This document shows positions 7,575-13,899 of a stretch of 32,288 nt of DNA, piece after piece. The DNA is from an uncultured Clostridia bacterium (lineage in GTDB: Bacteria; Bacillota; Clostridia; Oscillospirales; Oscillospiraceae), in contig CAMCNO010000018.1 in NCBI GenBank assembly GCA_945876285.1, forward strand, positions 1 to 32,288. Direction: 5' to 3'. A program made the translations under genes and the position numbers. Position 1 is the stretch's first letter. Each line of letters begins with the position of its first letter. The notes below the pieces were generated by a model. It had not been told where the DNA came from. It did no database searches and saw nothing but the letters and a program-made list of their open reading frames with translations.

Positions 7575-9110
7575 ATGAACATCAAACAGGCAAAGCAGGA
7601 GATCGCCAACACCTTAAAGGCGTATCTCACAAAGGACGAGCTGGGGAACTACCTCATCCCCGCCATCCGCCAGCGGCCCGTGCTGCTGATGGGCCCTCCG
7701 GGCATCGGCAAGACCCAGATCATGGAGCAGATCGCGGCGGAGGAGGGCGTGGGGCTGGTAGCCTACACCATCACCCACCACACCCGCCAGAGCGCCATCG
7801 GCCTGCCCTTCATTGAAAAGCGCACCTACGGCGGCCAGGAATACTCCATCACGGAGTACACCATGAGCGAGATACTGGCCTCCGTCTATCAGCTCATGGA
7901 GCGGACGGGCCTGACCGAGGGCATCCTGTTCCTGGACGAGATCAACTGCGTCAGCGAGACCCTGGCCCCCATGATGCTGCAGTTCCTGCAGTGCAAGACC
8001 TTCGGCAATCAGAGGCTGCCGGAGGGCTGGCTCATTGTGGCGGCGGGCAACCCGCCGGAGTACAACAAGTCCGTCCGGGACTTCGACGTGGTGACGCTGG
8101 ACCGCGTGAAGCGCATGGATGTGACGGAGGATTTCGCCGTCTGGAAGGAGTACGCCCGGCGCAAGGGCGTCCACGGCGCCGTCATCTCCTATCTCGACAT
8201 CAAAAAGGACAACTTCTACCGCATCGAGACCACCGTGGACGGCTTGCAGTTTGCCACCGCCCGGGGCTGGGAGGATTTGTCTGAACTCATCATTGCCTAT
8301 GAGAAATTGGGCCTCCGGGTGGACCGGGAGGTGGTGGGGCAGTACATCCAGTTGCCCCGCATCGCCAAGGATTTCGCCAACTACCTGGAACTCTACTATA
8401 AATACCAGCGGACCTACCATGTGGATGACATCGTGAAGGGCACCTGGCAGAATATCACCATGCTGGAGCTGCGGGAGGCCCCCTTTGACGAGAAGCTGTC
8501 CGTCATGGGCCTGCTGCTCTCCCGCCTGTCCGAGTCCGCCCGGGCCGTCCGGCGTCAGGACGAGTTGACCACCGCCCTCCACACCGCCCTGCTGGACTTC
8601 AAAGCCAAGACCGTGGACGGCGCAGAGCCTCAGGTGGTACTGGGCCAGCTTGTCTGGCAGCGGCAGGAGAAGATGCGGCAGGCCAAGGAAGCCGGGAGCC
8701 TCGAAAAAGAGACCCGGGACCTGGGGATGTGGGAGGTCAACACCCTGGAGGACTACCGCCAGCAGCTGGCGAAGGAGGACGTCACCGACGCGGCAGAGGC
8801 CATGGAGACCGTCCGGGGCTGGTTCGGCATCGAGGTGGAGAAGCGGAAGACCCTGGGCGCGGACACCGGCGCCATGTTCGACAACACCTTCCGTTTCCTG
8901 GAGCAGACCTTCGGCCAGGACCAGGAGCTGGTGCTGTTCGTGACGGAGGTCACGGCCGGGTACGATACCAGCTGGTTCGTGGAGAACTTCGGCTGTGACG
9001 CCTACTTCCGCCACAACAAGGAGCTTTTGTTTGACGACACCCGGCGCCGTATCCGGGAGAATATTGCCGCGGCAAAGACGAGAAATAAGGAGGAAAACGC
9101 CCATGAATGA
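7575..9110 (+). CDS. MoxR-family AAA+ ATPase
   Basis: A 511-residue AAA+ ATPase. Seen: Walker A GPPGIGKT at about residues 38-45, Walker B ILFLDEIN near 117-124, a sensor-1 region IVAAGNPPEYNKS and an arginine-finger-like TLDRVKRMDV. A helical C-terminal extension of about 200 residues follows. MoxR ATPases with VWA partners act as chaperones for assembly or metal insertion into protein complexes (family knowledge). A good RBS (GGAGGAAT) precedes the ATG. The gene lies 15 bases after the DUF2201/VWA stop and overlaps the NifU-domain gene by eight bases, so the modules are probably made together. Confidence 0.88.
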   Translation: MNIKQAKQEIANTLKAYLTKDELGNYLIPAIRQRPVLLMGPPGIGKTQIMEQIAAEEGVGLVAYTITHHTRQSAIGLPFIEKRTYGGQEYSITEYTMSEILASVYQLMERTGLTEGILFLDEINCVSETLAPMMLQFLQCKTFGNQRLPEGWLIVAAGNPPEYNKSVRDFDVVTLDRVKRMDVTEDFAVWKEYARRKGVHGAVISYLDIKKDNFYRIETTVDGLQFATARGWEDLSELIIAYEKLGLRVDREVVGQYIQLPRIAKDFANYLELYYKYQRTYHVDDIVKGTWQNITMLELREAPFDEKLSVMGLLLSRLSESARAVRRQDELTTALHTALLDFKAKTVDGAEPQVVLGQLVWQRQEKMRQAKEAGSLEKETRDLGMWEVNTLEDYRQQLAKEDVTDAAEAMETVRGWFGIEVEKRKTLGADTGAMFDNTFRFLEQTFGQDQELVLFVTEVTAGYDTSWFVENFGCDAYFRHNKELLFDDTRRRIRENIAAAKTRNKEENAHE

Positions 9111-9396
9111 GGATTTGAAGCGCATTGAGGAAGTGCTGGACGAGAAGGTCCGGCCGTCCCTGCGGGCCCACGGCGGGGAGATCCAGGTGGACCATTTGGA
9201 GGATCAGGTGCTGTATGTGAAGCTGCTGGGCCAGTGCGCCGGGTGCCCCTCTGCCGACCTGACCAACGAGACGCTGGTGGAGGCGGAGTTGGTAAAGGCT
9301 CTGCCGGAGCTGGTGAAAAAGGTGTCGGTCATCCAGACCGTCAGCGATGAGCTGTGGGAGCAAGCGAAACGGCTCCTGCGGGACCATCATCTGTGA
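9103..9396 (+). CDS. NifU C-terminal (Nfu)-type Fe-S scaffold protein
   Basis: A 97-residue protein comprising a single Nfu domain. Seen: the N-terminal helix IEEVLDEKVRPSLRAHGGEI, the strand VLYVKLLG, and the cluster-binding motif CAGCPS (CxxC), as in NifU C-terminal domains. These bind and hand on iron-sulfur clusters. The ATG at 9103 lies 9 bases after AAGGAGG, and the first eight bases overlap the MoxR gene end. Its coupling to a MoxR/VWA pair is unusual to me and hints that the cassette matures a metal- or Fe-S-containing target. It is about 20-30 residues longer than the minimal domain at the C-terminus. Confidence 0.88.
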   Translation: MNEDLKRIEEVLDEKVRPSLRAHGGEIQVDHLEDQVLYVKLLGQCAGCPSADLTNETLVEAELVKALPELVKKVSVIQTVSDELWEQAKRLLRDHHL

Positions 9397-9403
9397 AAGA
9401 CGC

Positions 9404-9439
9404 AAAAAATGCTGTGCCGGAGTTCGGCACAGCATTTTT
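9404..9439. terminator. Bidirectional rho-independent terminator
   Basis: AAAAATGCTGTGCCG, a five-base loop and CGGCACAGCATTTTT form a perfect stem with A/T tracts on both sides. It lies between the convergent nfu-type gene and htpG and can terminate both transcripts. Confidence 0.9.
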
Positions 9440-9446
9440 GTTGGAA

Positions 9447-11330
9447 TCACTTCATTAACTCACACACCAGGTCGGTGTAGCCGGAGGGGTCCTCCAGGGG
9501 CAGGCCTGCGATGAGCAGCGCCTGGTCGTACAGCAGCTCGGCGTACTTCTTCGCCTTGTCCGGGTCGGCGGTAACGGCGGTCTCCAGAGCGGCGAAGACG
9601 GGATGCTCCACATTCAGCTCCAGGATGCGGTCGGCCTTGATGGTGCTGTCAGGCTGGACGGACTGGAAATACTTCTCCATCTCGAAGCTCAGGCCCTCGC
9701 CGGCAGTGAGGCAGACGGGATGGGACTTCAGGCGGGCGGAGGCCTTGACCTCCTTCACCTTGTCGCCCAGGGCCTCCTTGACGAAGTCGAAGGTCGCCTT
9801 GTGGCTGTCGGCGGCCTCCTCGGCCTTCTTCTCAGCGCCCTCCTCGATCTCCTGGTCCAGAATGGAGCGCAGCTCCTTGTCGTCCTGGCTGCGGATGGTC
9901 TGGGCGCAGAACTCGTCGATGTCCTCGGTGAAGTACAAAATCTCGATGCCCTTGTCCTTCAGCATCTCCGTCTGGGGCAGCTTGTCCACCTTGTCCAGCG
10001 TCTCGCCGGAGGCGTAGTAGATATACTTCTGATCCTCCTTCATCCGGCTGACGTACTCCGGCAGGGTGACGGGCTTCTTCTCTGTGGAGGAGTAGAACAT
10101 CAGCAGGTCGCTGAGCAAGTCCTTGTGGGCGCCGTACTCGCTGACCACGCCGAATTTCAGCTGGCGGCCGAAGTTCTTCCAGAATTTCTCGTAGCCTTCC
10201 CGGTCGTCCTTCATCATCTTAAGAAGCTCGTTCTTGATCTTCTTCTCCAGGTTGGTGGCAATGACCTTGAGCTGGCGGTCATGCTGCAGCAACTCACGGG
10301 AGATGTTCAGGCTCAGGTCGGGGGAGTCCACCACGCCGCGGACGAAGCGGAAGTGCTCCGGCAGCAGGTCGGCGCACTTGTCCATGATGAGCACGCCGTT
10401 GGAGTAGAGCTGCAGGCCCTTCTCGTACTCCTTGGTGTAGTAGTCATAGGGGGTAGCGCCGGGGATGAACAGCAACGCCTTGTAGGTGACGGCGCCCTCG
10501 GCGGACACGGCGATGACCCGCTGGGGGTCGGTGTAGTCGTGGAACTTATCCCGGTAGAACTTGTTGTACTCCTCCGGCTTCACGCTGGACTTCCGGCGCT
10601 GCCAGATGGGCACCATGGAGTTCAGGGTCTCCACCTCGGTGTAGGTCTCATACTCCGGCTTGTCGTCGGGGCAGCCCTCCTTCTTGCGGGTCTTGCTGAC
10701 CTCCATGCGGATGGGGAAGCGGATGTAGTCGGAATATTTCCGCACCAGCTCCTGCAGCCGCCAGGACTCCAGGAACTCGCTGTACTTCTCGTCGTCAGTG
10801 TCGGGCTTGACGTGCATGATAATGTCTGTACCCACGGTGTCCTTCTCACATTCGGTGATGGTGTAGCCATCGGCGCCGGCAGACTGCCACATATAAGCGT
10901 TGTCAGAGCCGTACTTCTTCGTCACCACGGTGATGTGGTCCGCCACCATGAAGGCGGAGTAGAAGCCCACGCCGAACTGGCCGATGACATCGGTGTCCTT
11001 GGCGTCATCGCCCACTTCCTGCTTGAACTTGTAGGAGCCGGAGGAGGCGATGACGCCCAGGTTGTTCTCCAGGTCTTCCTTGTCCATGCCGATGCCGTTG
11101 TCAGACACGGTGATGAGGCGGCTTTCCTTGTCCACCTTCAGCTCGATCTTGAAATCCTTGCGGTTCAGGCCCACGGACTCGTCCGTCAGCGCCTGATAGC
11201 ACAGCTTGTCGCAGGCGTCGCTGGCGTTGGAGATGATCTCCCGCAGGAAGATCTCCTTGTGGGTGTAGATGGAGTTAATCATCAGGTCCAGGAGCCGCTT
11301 GGATTCAGCTTTGAATTGCTTTTTTGCCAT
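9447..11330 (-). CDS. htpG: Molecular chaperone HtpG (bacterial Hsp90)
   Basis: A 627-residue full-length Hsp90. Seen: N-terminal GHKL ATPase motifs FLREIISNASDACDKL, SDNGIGM and GQFGVGFYSAFMVADH, then the middle domain with SLNISRELLQHDRQL, and a C-terminal dimerisation domain after an acidic linker (EIEEGAEKKAEEAADS). It lacks the eukaryotic MEEVD tail as expected for bacteria. It assists late folding of client proteins under stress in the cytoplasm. The ATG at 11330 is the start of the canonical MAKKQFKAE N-terminus; GGAAG lies about 12 bases upstream. It is monocistronic, ends at a bidirectional terminator, and carries a CIRCE element in its promoter, so HrcA repression is expected. Confidence 0.98.
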   Translation of the reverse strand: MAKKQFKAESKRLLDLMINSIYTHKEIFLREIISNASDACDKLCYQALTDESVGLNRKDFKIELKVDKESRLITVSDNGIGMDKEDLENNLGVIASSGSYKFKQEVGDDAKDTDVIGQFGVGFYSAFMVADHITVVTKKYGSDNAYMWQSAGADGYTITECEKDTVGTDIIMHVKPDTDDEKYSEFLESWRLQELVRKYSDYIRFPIRMEVSKTRKKEGCPDDKPEYETYTEVETLNSMVPIWQRRKSSVKPEEYNKFYRDKFHDYTDPQRVIAVSAEGAVTYKALLFIPGATPYDYYTKEYEKGLQLYSNGVLIMDKCADLLPEHFRFVRGVVDSPDLSLNISRELLQHDRQLKVIATNLEKKIKNELLKMMKDDREGYEKFWKNFGRQLKFGVVSEYGAHKDLLSDLLMFYSSTEKKPVTLPEYVSRMKEDQKYIYYASGETLDKVDKLPQTEMLKDKGIEILYFTEDIDEFCAQTIRSQDDKELRSILDQEIEEGAEKKAEEAADSHKATFDFVKEALGDKVKEVKASARLKSHPVCLTAGEGLSFEMEKYFQSVQPDSTIKADRILELNVEHPVFAALETAVTADPDKAKKYAELLYDQALLIAGLPLEDPSGYTDLVCELMK

Positions 11331-11368
11331 GATGTAGTTACACTTCCTTCATTGTATTTTAACAACGG

Positions 11369-11395
11369 TTAGCACTATAGCACAGAGAGTGCTAA
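11369..11395 (-). promoter_or_regulatory. CIRCE operator (HrcA binding site) in the htpG promoter
   Basis: TTAGCACTA at 11369-11377, nine spacer bases, then GAGTGCTAA at 11387-11395. This matches the CIRCE consensus TTAGCACTC-N9-GAGTGCTAA at all but one base. On the minus strand an extended -10 (TGCTATAGT) falls inside it, 40-50 bases upstream of the htpG start, which is the right place for HrcA to block transcription. Confidence 0.93.
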
Positions 11396-11509
11396 AAATA
11401 AATGACCAATTTGTAAATTCTGGCGGCGGGATGTTGTCTGGGGCTTGGTTTGCGAGTAAAATACAAAAAAAGACCAACGGCACAGCCGCCAAAAGGAGTT
11501 TGCGAAGAG

Positions 11510-11935
11510 ATGCTGTATAAATTGAGATGTGCAGTGGCGAGATTCATGTATGGCCGCAACGGCATGGACCAGCTGAACCGGGCGCTGTTCTGGGGATATA
11601 TGGGCACCTTTTTGGCGCAGGTTCTCTTTTCGACCCTGCGGTGGCAGGTGCCTGCCCTGCTTTGCGAGATCCTGCTGTGGCCGCTGATGTTCCTGATCTT
11701 CTTCCGGATGTTCTCCAAGAACCTGCCGAAGCGGCGGGCGGAGAACCAGAGGTTCTGGAACTGGTGGTGCGGCGTCAAGAGCCGGAACGCCGGAGCCAAG
11801 GCCCGCCACGCCGACAAGGACCACAAATACTTCACCTGCAAGACCTGCGGCACCATCTGCCGGGTCCCGGTGGGCAAGGGGAAGATCATCATCACCTGCC
11901 CCAAGTGCGGCGCACAGATCCATGGAAAATCATAA
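11510..11935 (+). CDS. Small membrane protein with C-terminal zinc ribbon
   Basis: A 141-residue protein of unknown function. Seen: an N-terminal amphipathic helix with FMYGRNGMDQLNRAL, two hydrophobic segments (about 25-70), a basic stretch, and a C-terminal ribbon with CKTCG and CPKCG pairs separated by 18 residues, which should bind one zinc ion. The ATG at 11510 is preferred to a TTG at 11450 because AAAAGGAG (11491-11498) precedes it. I know this layout from unnamed Clostridia proteins but can give no role. It stands alone, divergent from htpG and convergent with marR, with a shared terminator. Confidence 0.78.
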   Translation: MLYKLRCAVARFMYGRNGMDQLNRALFWGYMGTFLAQVLFSTLRWQVPALLCEILLWPLMFLIFFRMFSKNLPKRRAENQRFWNWWCGVKSRNAGAKARHADKDHKYFTCKTCGTICRVPVGKGKIIITCPKCGAQIHGKS

Positions 11936-11991
11936 AAAATACAGCTTGCTTTTGGCATCATGACATTGTGCCGAAAGCAAGCTGTATTTTT
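11935..11991. terminator. Bidirectional rho-independent terminator
   Basis: A long stem pairs AAATACAGCTTGCTTT with AAAGCAAGCTGTATTT, followed by T-rich sequence in both directions. It lies between the zinc-ribbon gene and the convergent marR-type gene. Confidence 0.88.
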
Positions 11992-11995
11992 GTGC

Positions 11996-12478
11996 TCAGG
12001 TGTCCGAATGGCCTCCGTGGGTATCGGTGTACAGCTTCAGCAGGTGGACGAATTCCTGGCGGCGTTCGTCCCGGCTGCGGAGTTGGAGCCGGTTCAGCAG
12101 GGGACGCAGCACGTCCAGTTCTTCCTGGCTCAGCTCAGCAGTGAGCCATTCGTAGTAGAACGATTCCGCGTCCACCTTCGCGTTGCGGATGGCGGCGCCC
12201 TTTTCCGTGACAAAGAGCTGCTTCCGCCGTCCGTCCTCGGGATGGGGGCGGCGCTCAATGTAGCCTCCGGCCTCCAGCTTGGCGGCCCGGCGGGCAATGG
12301 TGCTCTTGTCCTGGGCATACTTTTGCCGCAGCTGCTCCTGGGTGATGCCGGGGCGGTGCTGGACGGTGTGGATCATATCGTAGTCGGAGAGGGTCAGATT
12401 CGTGTGGCCCAGAGCCTGGGCTACGAAACGCTGAGAGTCCTTGTCAATCTTCCGGATACGCCGATTGGTGGGGTCCAT
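11996..12478 (-). CDS. MarR-family transcriptional regulator
   Basis: A 160-residue winged-helix regulator. Seen: LTLSDYDMIHTVQHRPGITQEQL and DKSTIARRAAKLEAGGYIER as the helix-turn-helix, then HPEDGRRKQLFVTEKG as the wing with its basic tip, the hallmark of MarR proteins. The ATG at 12478 has GGAGG six bases upstream; an upstream ATG at 12508 would overlap the -10 and is rejected. It is expressed from its own good promoter and is divergent from a candidate small-RNA gene whose promoter carries two inverted repeats. It is therefore likely to control that RNA, and perhaps itself. Ligand unknown. Confidence 0.92.
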   Translation of the reverse strand: MDPTNRRIRKIDKDSQRFVAQALGHTNLTLSDYDMIHTVQHRPGITQEQLRQKYAQDKSTIARRAAKLEAGGYIERRPHPEDGRRKQLFVTEKGAAIRNAKVDAESFYYEWLTAELSQEELDVLRPLLNRLQLRSRDERRQEFVHLLKLYTDTHGGHSDT

Positions 12479-12508
12479 GGCGCACCTCCTTCCTGATTCG
12501 TTTTTCAT

Positions 12509-12537
12509 ATCATAGCGGTTTTCTCAGGTTTCGTCAA
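12509..12537 (-). promoter_or_regulatory. Promoter of the MarR-type gene
   Basis: Minus-strand TTGACG (12537-12532), exactly 17 bases, then TATGAT (12514-12509), about 30 bases before the start codon. Confidence 0.8.
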
Positions 12538-12570
12538 TTCACAGGACGGGATTTCTGTGGTTTGCACAAA

Positions 12571-12609
12571 TCGTTGAGGCATGCAACGATATTAGTTGAC
12601 ATCTGCAAC
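12571..12609 (+). promoter_or_regulatory. Two tandem inverted repeats, likely MarR operators
   Basis: Site 1 is TCGTTG-N7-CAACGA (12571-12589), a perfect inverted repeat. Site 2 is GTTG-N7-CAAC (12595-12609) with the same core and spacing. Their centres (12580 and 12602) are 22 bp apart, two helical turns, so both face the same side of the DNA. Site 2 overlaps the -35 box of the plus-strand promoter, which fits repression. That the neighbouring MarR protein binds here is inferred. Confidence 0.7.
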
Positions 12610-12624
12610 GGCTGGGACTATGAT
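12596..12624 (+). promoter_or_regulatory. Near-consensus SigA promoter driving the candidate sRNA
   Basis: TTGACA (12596-12601), 17 bases, TATGAT (12619-12624). The expected start of transcription is near 12631. No protein gene follows on this strand before 13900, so its product is taken to be the structured RNA just downstream. Confidence 0.82.
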
Positions 12625-12630
12625 GTGACT

Positions 12631-12723
12631 GTGGAAAAACCACAGACACATAACACCTTGCCGCCCGGGAACGGCGAGGGTATGAAACGCCGGGACTGAT
12701 CACCCCGGCGTTTCTGTTTTTTT
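12631..12723 (+). ncRNA. Candidate small RNA of about 93 nt, three hairpins
   Basis: Directly after a strong promoter come three stem-loops in series. Hairpin 1 is CTGTGG/CCACAG (12629-12645). Hairpin 2 is ACCTTGCCG paired with CGGCGAGGGT (12655-12681). Hairpin 3 is a perfect 10-bp stem AAACGCCGGG/CCCGGCGTTT (12685-12713) followed by CTGTTTTTTT, a classic rho-independent terminator. No convincing ORF lies inside; a five-codon frame from the ATG at 12682 is too short to weigh. The loop of hairpin 2 (CCCGGGAA) and the A-rich loop of hairpin 1 are possible contact sites. I do not recognise the family. A terminated leader (attenuator) is the main alternative, but no gene lies downstream. Confidence 0.68.
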
Positions 12724-12813
12724 GCGGTAAAACATCGGAGGGAGTCATTCTCCGGCGTTTCATAGGGACAATTTGTGAACCTCTACCAAAATAAGTTAAT
12801 ATTTGTTCCAGTG

Positions 12814-12852
12814 AAGGGGGCTGTGTTTCGGCACAGCCTCCCTTTTCTATTT
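12814..12852 (+). terminator. Hairpin with T-rich tail, probable terminator
   Basis: GGCTGTG (12819-12825) pairs with CACAGCC (12832-12838), extended by flanking G/C pairs and followed by TTTTCTATTTCTTT on the plus strand. It lies just beyond the end of the minus-strand winged-helix remnant. Its 5' sequence AAGGGGGCTGTG recurs at 13063-13074, within the remnant. Confidence 0.5.
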
Positions 12853-12860
12853 CTTTCGCA

Positions 12861-13153
12861 TTATTCTGCAATGCGGTACTTCTGCTGCTTGCCAGAGCCT
12901 TCCTTAATCAGGAGACCTTTTTCGACCATACCTCGCAGAATCAGGATAGCGGTCGCTTGAGATACTTTTAACTCTGCTTCCACATCTTTGCGAACGATGT
13001 ATCCTTGTTTTTCAGCCAAACGAAGCAGTATTTCCTGCCGATTTGCTTTATCAGTGACCTTCAAGGGGGCTGTGGCGGTTACATCCCTACGCTCACCTGT
13101 GTAGTTAATGTTGGGTACTCATGCTTAAACTCCGTGGTCTTATTCTCAATCAT
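12861..13153 (-). pseudogene. Internally deleted remnant of an AlbA_2/winged-helix regulator
   Basis: An ATG at 13153 starts MIENKTTEFKHEY, the characteristic beginning of Schlafen-AlbA_2 domain DNA/ATP-binding regulators, but that frame stops about ten codons later. In another frame the C-terminal end of the same kind of protein follows: PNINY (cf. the LPN-x-NY segment of this family), a linker, and a winged helix (NRQEILLRLAEKQGYIV, then QATAILILRGMVEKGLLIKE) ending at 12861. Intact members usually run to 400 or more residues, so some 300 codons are missing and the frames no longer match. A separate 67-residue HTH protein from TTG 13064 is possible but lacks a ribosome site. Confidence 0.72.
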
Positions 13154-13165
13154 AAATACGGTCTC

Positions 13166-13200
13166 CGTTCTAATAACTGCTTCTAATAATTATTAGAACG
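13166..13200 (-). promoter_or_regulatory. Palindromic operator before the winged-helix remnant
   Basis: An 18-bp perfect palindrome (TTCTAATAA joined to TTATTAGAA, 13181-13198) is preceded by a third half-site CGTTCTAATAA at 13166-13176, which also pairs with TTATTAGAACG at 13190-13200. A possible minus-strand promoter (TTGATT, 18 bases, TAATAA) overlaps it. It looks like an autoregulatory site of the now broken gene. Confidence 0.6.
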
Positions 13201-13400
13201 ATTATCAGAAAGAAATCAAGAGCGAAAAGAATATGTTTTTGCGTCATGCTGTCGATTGTGCTGCAATAACAAAAGGGATGACTGCTATTGCGTTTTTAAT
13301 CATACGATTTGTCCCTGTGCATGACATTGGATATCAATGAAAATAACCCTAAACTATGAGTGTCCATTCTGCAGGGTACAGTTTACTTTCAGCGCGCATG
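13201..13400. other. Intergenic, no feature recognised
   Basis: Between the winged-helix remnant with its operator and the cupin terminator I find no coding sequence, RNA gene or repeat I can support. The base composition is lower in G+C than the surrounding genes. Confidence 0.6.
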
Positions 13401-13433
13401 AAAAAAGAGCGGATCACAATGAACCGCTCTTTT
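13401..13433 (-). terminator. Rho-independent terminator of the cupin gene
   Basis: On the minus strand AAGAGCGG pairs with CCGCTCTT around an 11-base loop and is followed by a T run. It lies just past the cupin stop codon. Confidence 0.85.
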
Positions 13434-13440
13434 GGGGAAG

Positions 13441-13785
13441 TCACTCCATCACAATGAGGGCGATGAGCTCCACCGGCTCATCCGTTTTGTTCTCCAGACC
13501 GTGGGAGGCGCCGTAGCCCGTGGCACAGATGTCTCCGGCGTGGACCAGGACCTCCTTGCCGTCGTCATTGAACACGGCCTCGCCCTTGATGATATAGTAA
13601 AACTCCGTCTCGTGCTGGTGGTCGTGATAGCCGATGGAGCAGCCGGGGTCAACTGTGATGTGGGCAAACATCCGGCCGTGACCGTAAAGTCCTTCCTTGT
13701 CGGTCAGCTCCTTGATGTGGATGAGGCCCTTGCCCTCCCGGATACAGGCATCCTTCCGGGGGCAGTTTTCAGACAGTGTGTACAT
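13441..13785 (-). CDS. Single-domain cupin protein
   Basis: A 114-residue cupin. Motif 1 is clear: G-x-HDHQHETEFYYIIKG at about 59-77, giving three His and a Glu for metal binding. Motif 2 is GDICATGYGASHGLEN, with the fourth His. Such small cupins are often sugar isomerases, dioxygenases or sensors of small molecules; nothing here fixes the role. The ATG at 13785 fits the spacing from GGAGGAGG better than the ATG at 13791 that it partly follows. The gene has its own terminator and diverges from the PhnD-like gene. Confidence 0.85.
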   Translation of the reverse strand: MYTLSENCPRKDACIREGKGLIHIKELTDKEGLYGHGRMFAHITVDPGCSIGYHDHQHETEFYYIIKGEAVFNDDGKEVLVHAGDICATGYGASHGLENKTDEPVELIALIVME

Positions 13786-13899
13786 GAACATCCTCCTCCC
13801 GCCCCGCCCTTGCGCGGGCGGCGGCAGCATGATAAAATGAAACTATCCACACTATATCAGACCTGCGGGGGCTTGTCCAGCCGCCGGAAAGGAGTCTTC

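Noticed and set aside
9603-11372. 589-codon plus-strand frame opposite htpG
   Set aside because: Antisense shadow of an unmistakable Hsp90 gene.
12682-12699. Five-codon ORF (MKRRD) inside the sRNA
   Set aside because: Too short, and its bases form the terminator stem; most likely chance.
12539-12871. 110-codon minus-strand frame across the sRNA locus
   Set aside because: Composition is random-looking, it has no ribosome site, and it crosses a strong opposite-strand promoter and terminator.
13060-13140. Possible group II intron fragment (GTGAGCG-like start next to the remnant)
   Set aside because: No domain V hairpin or intron-encoded protein is present; the sequence is explained as a deletion junction in a regulator gene.
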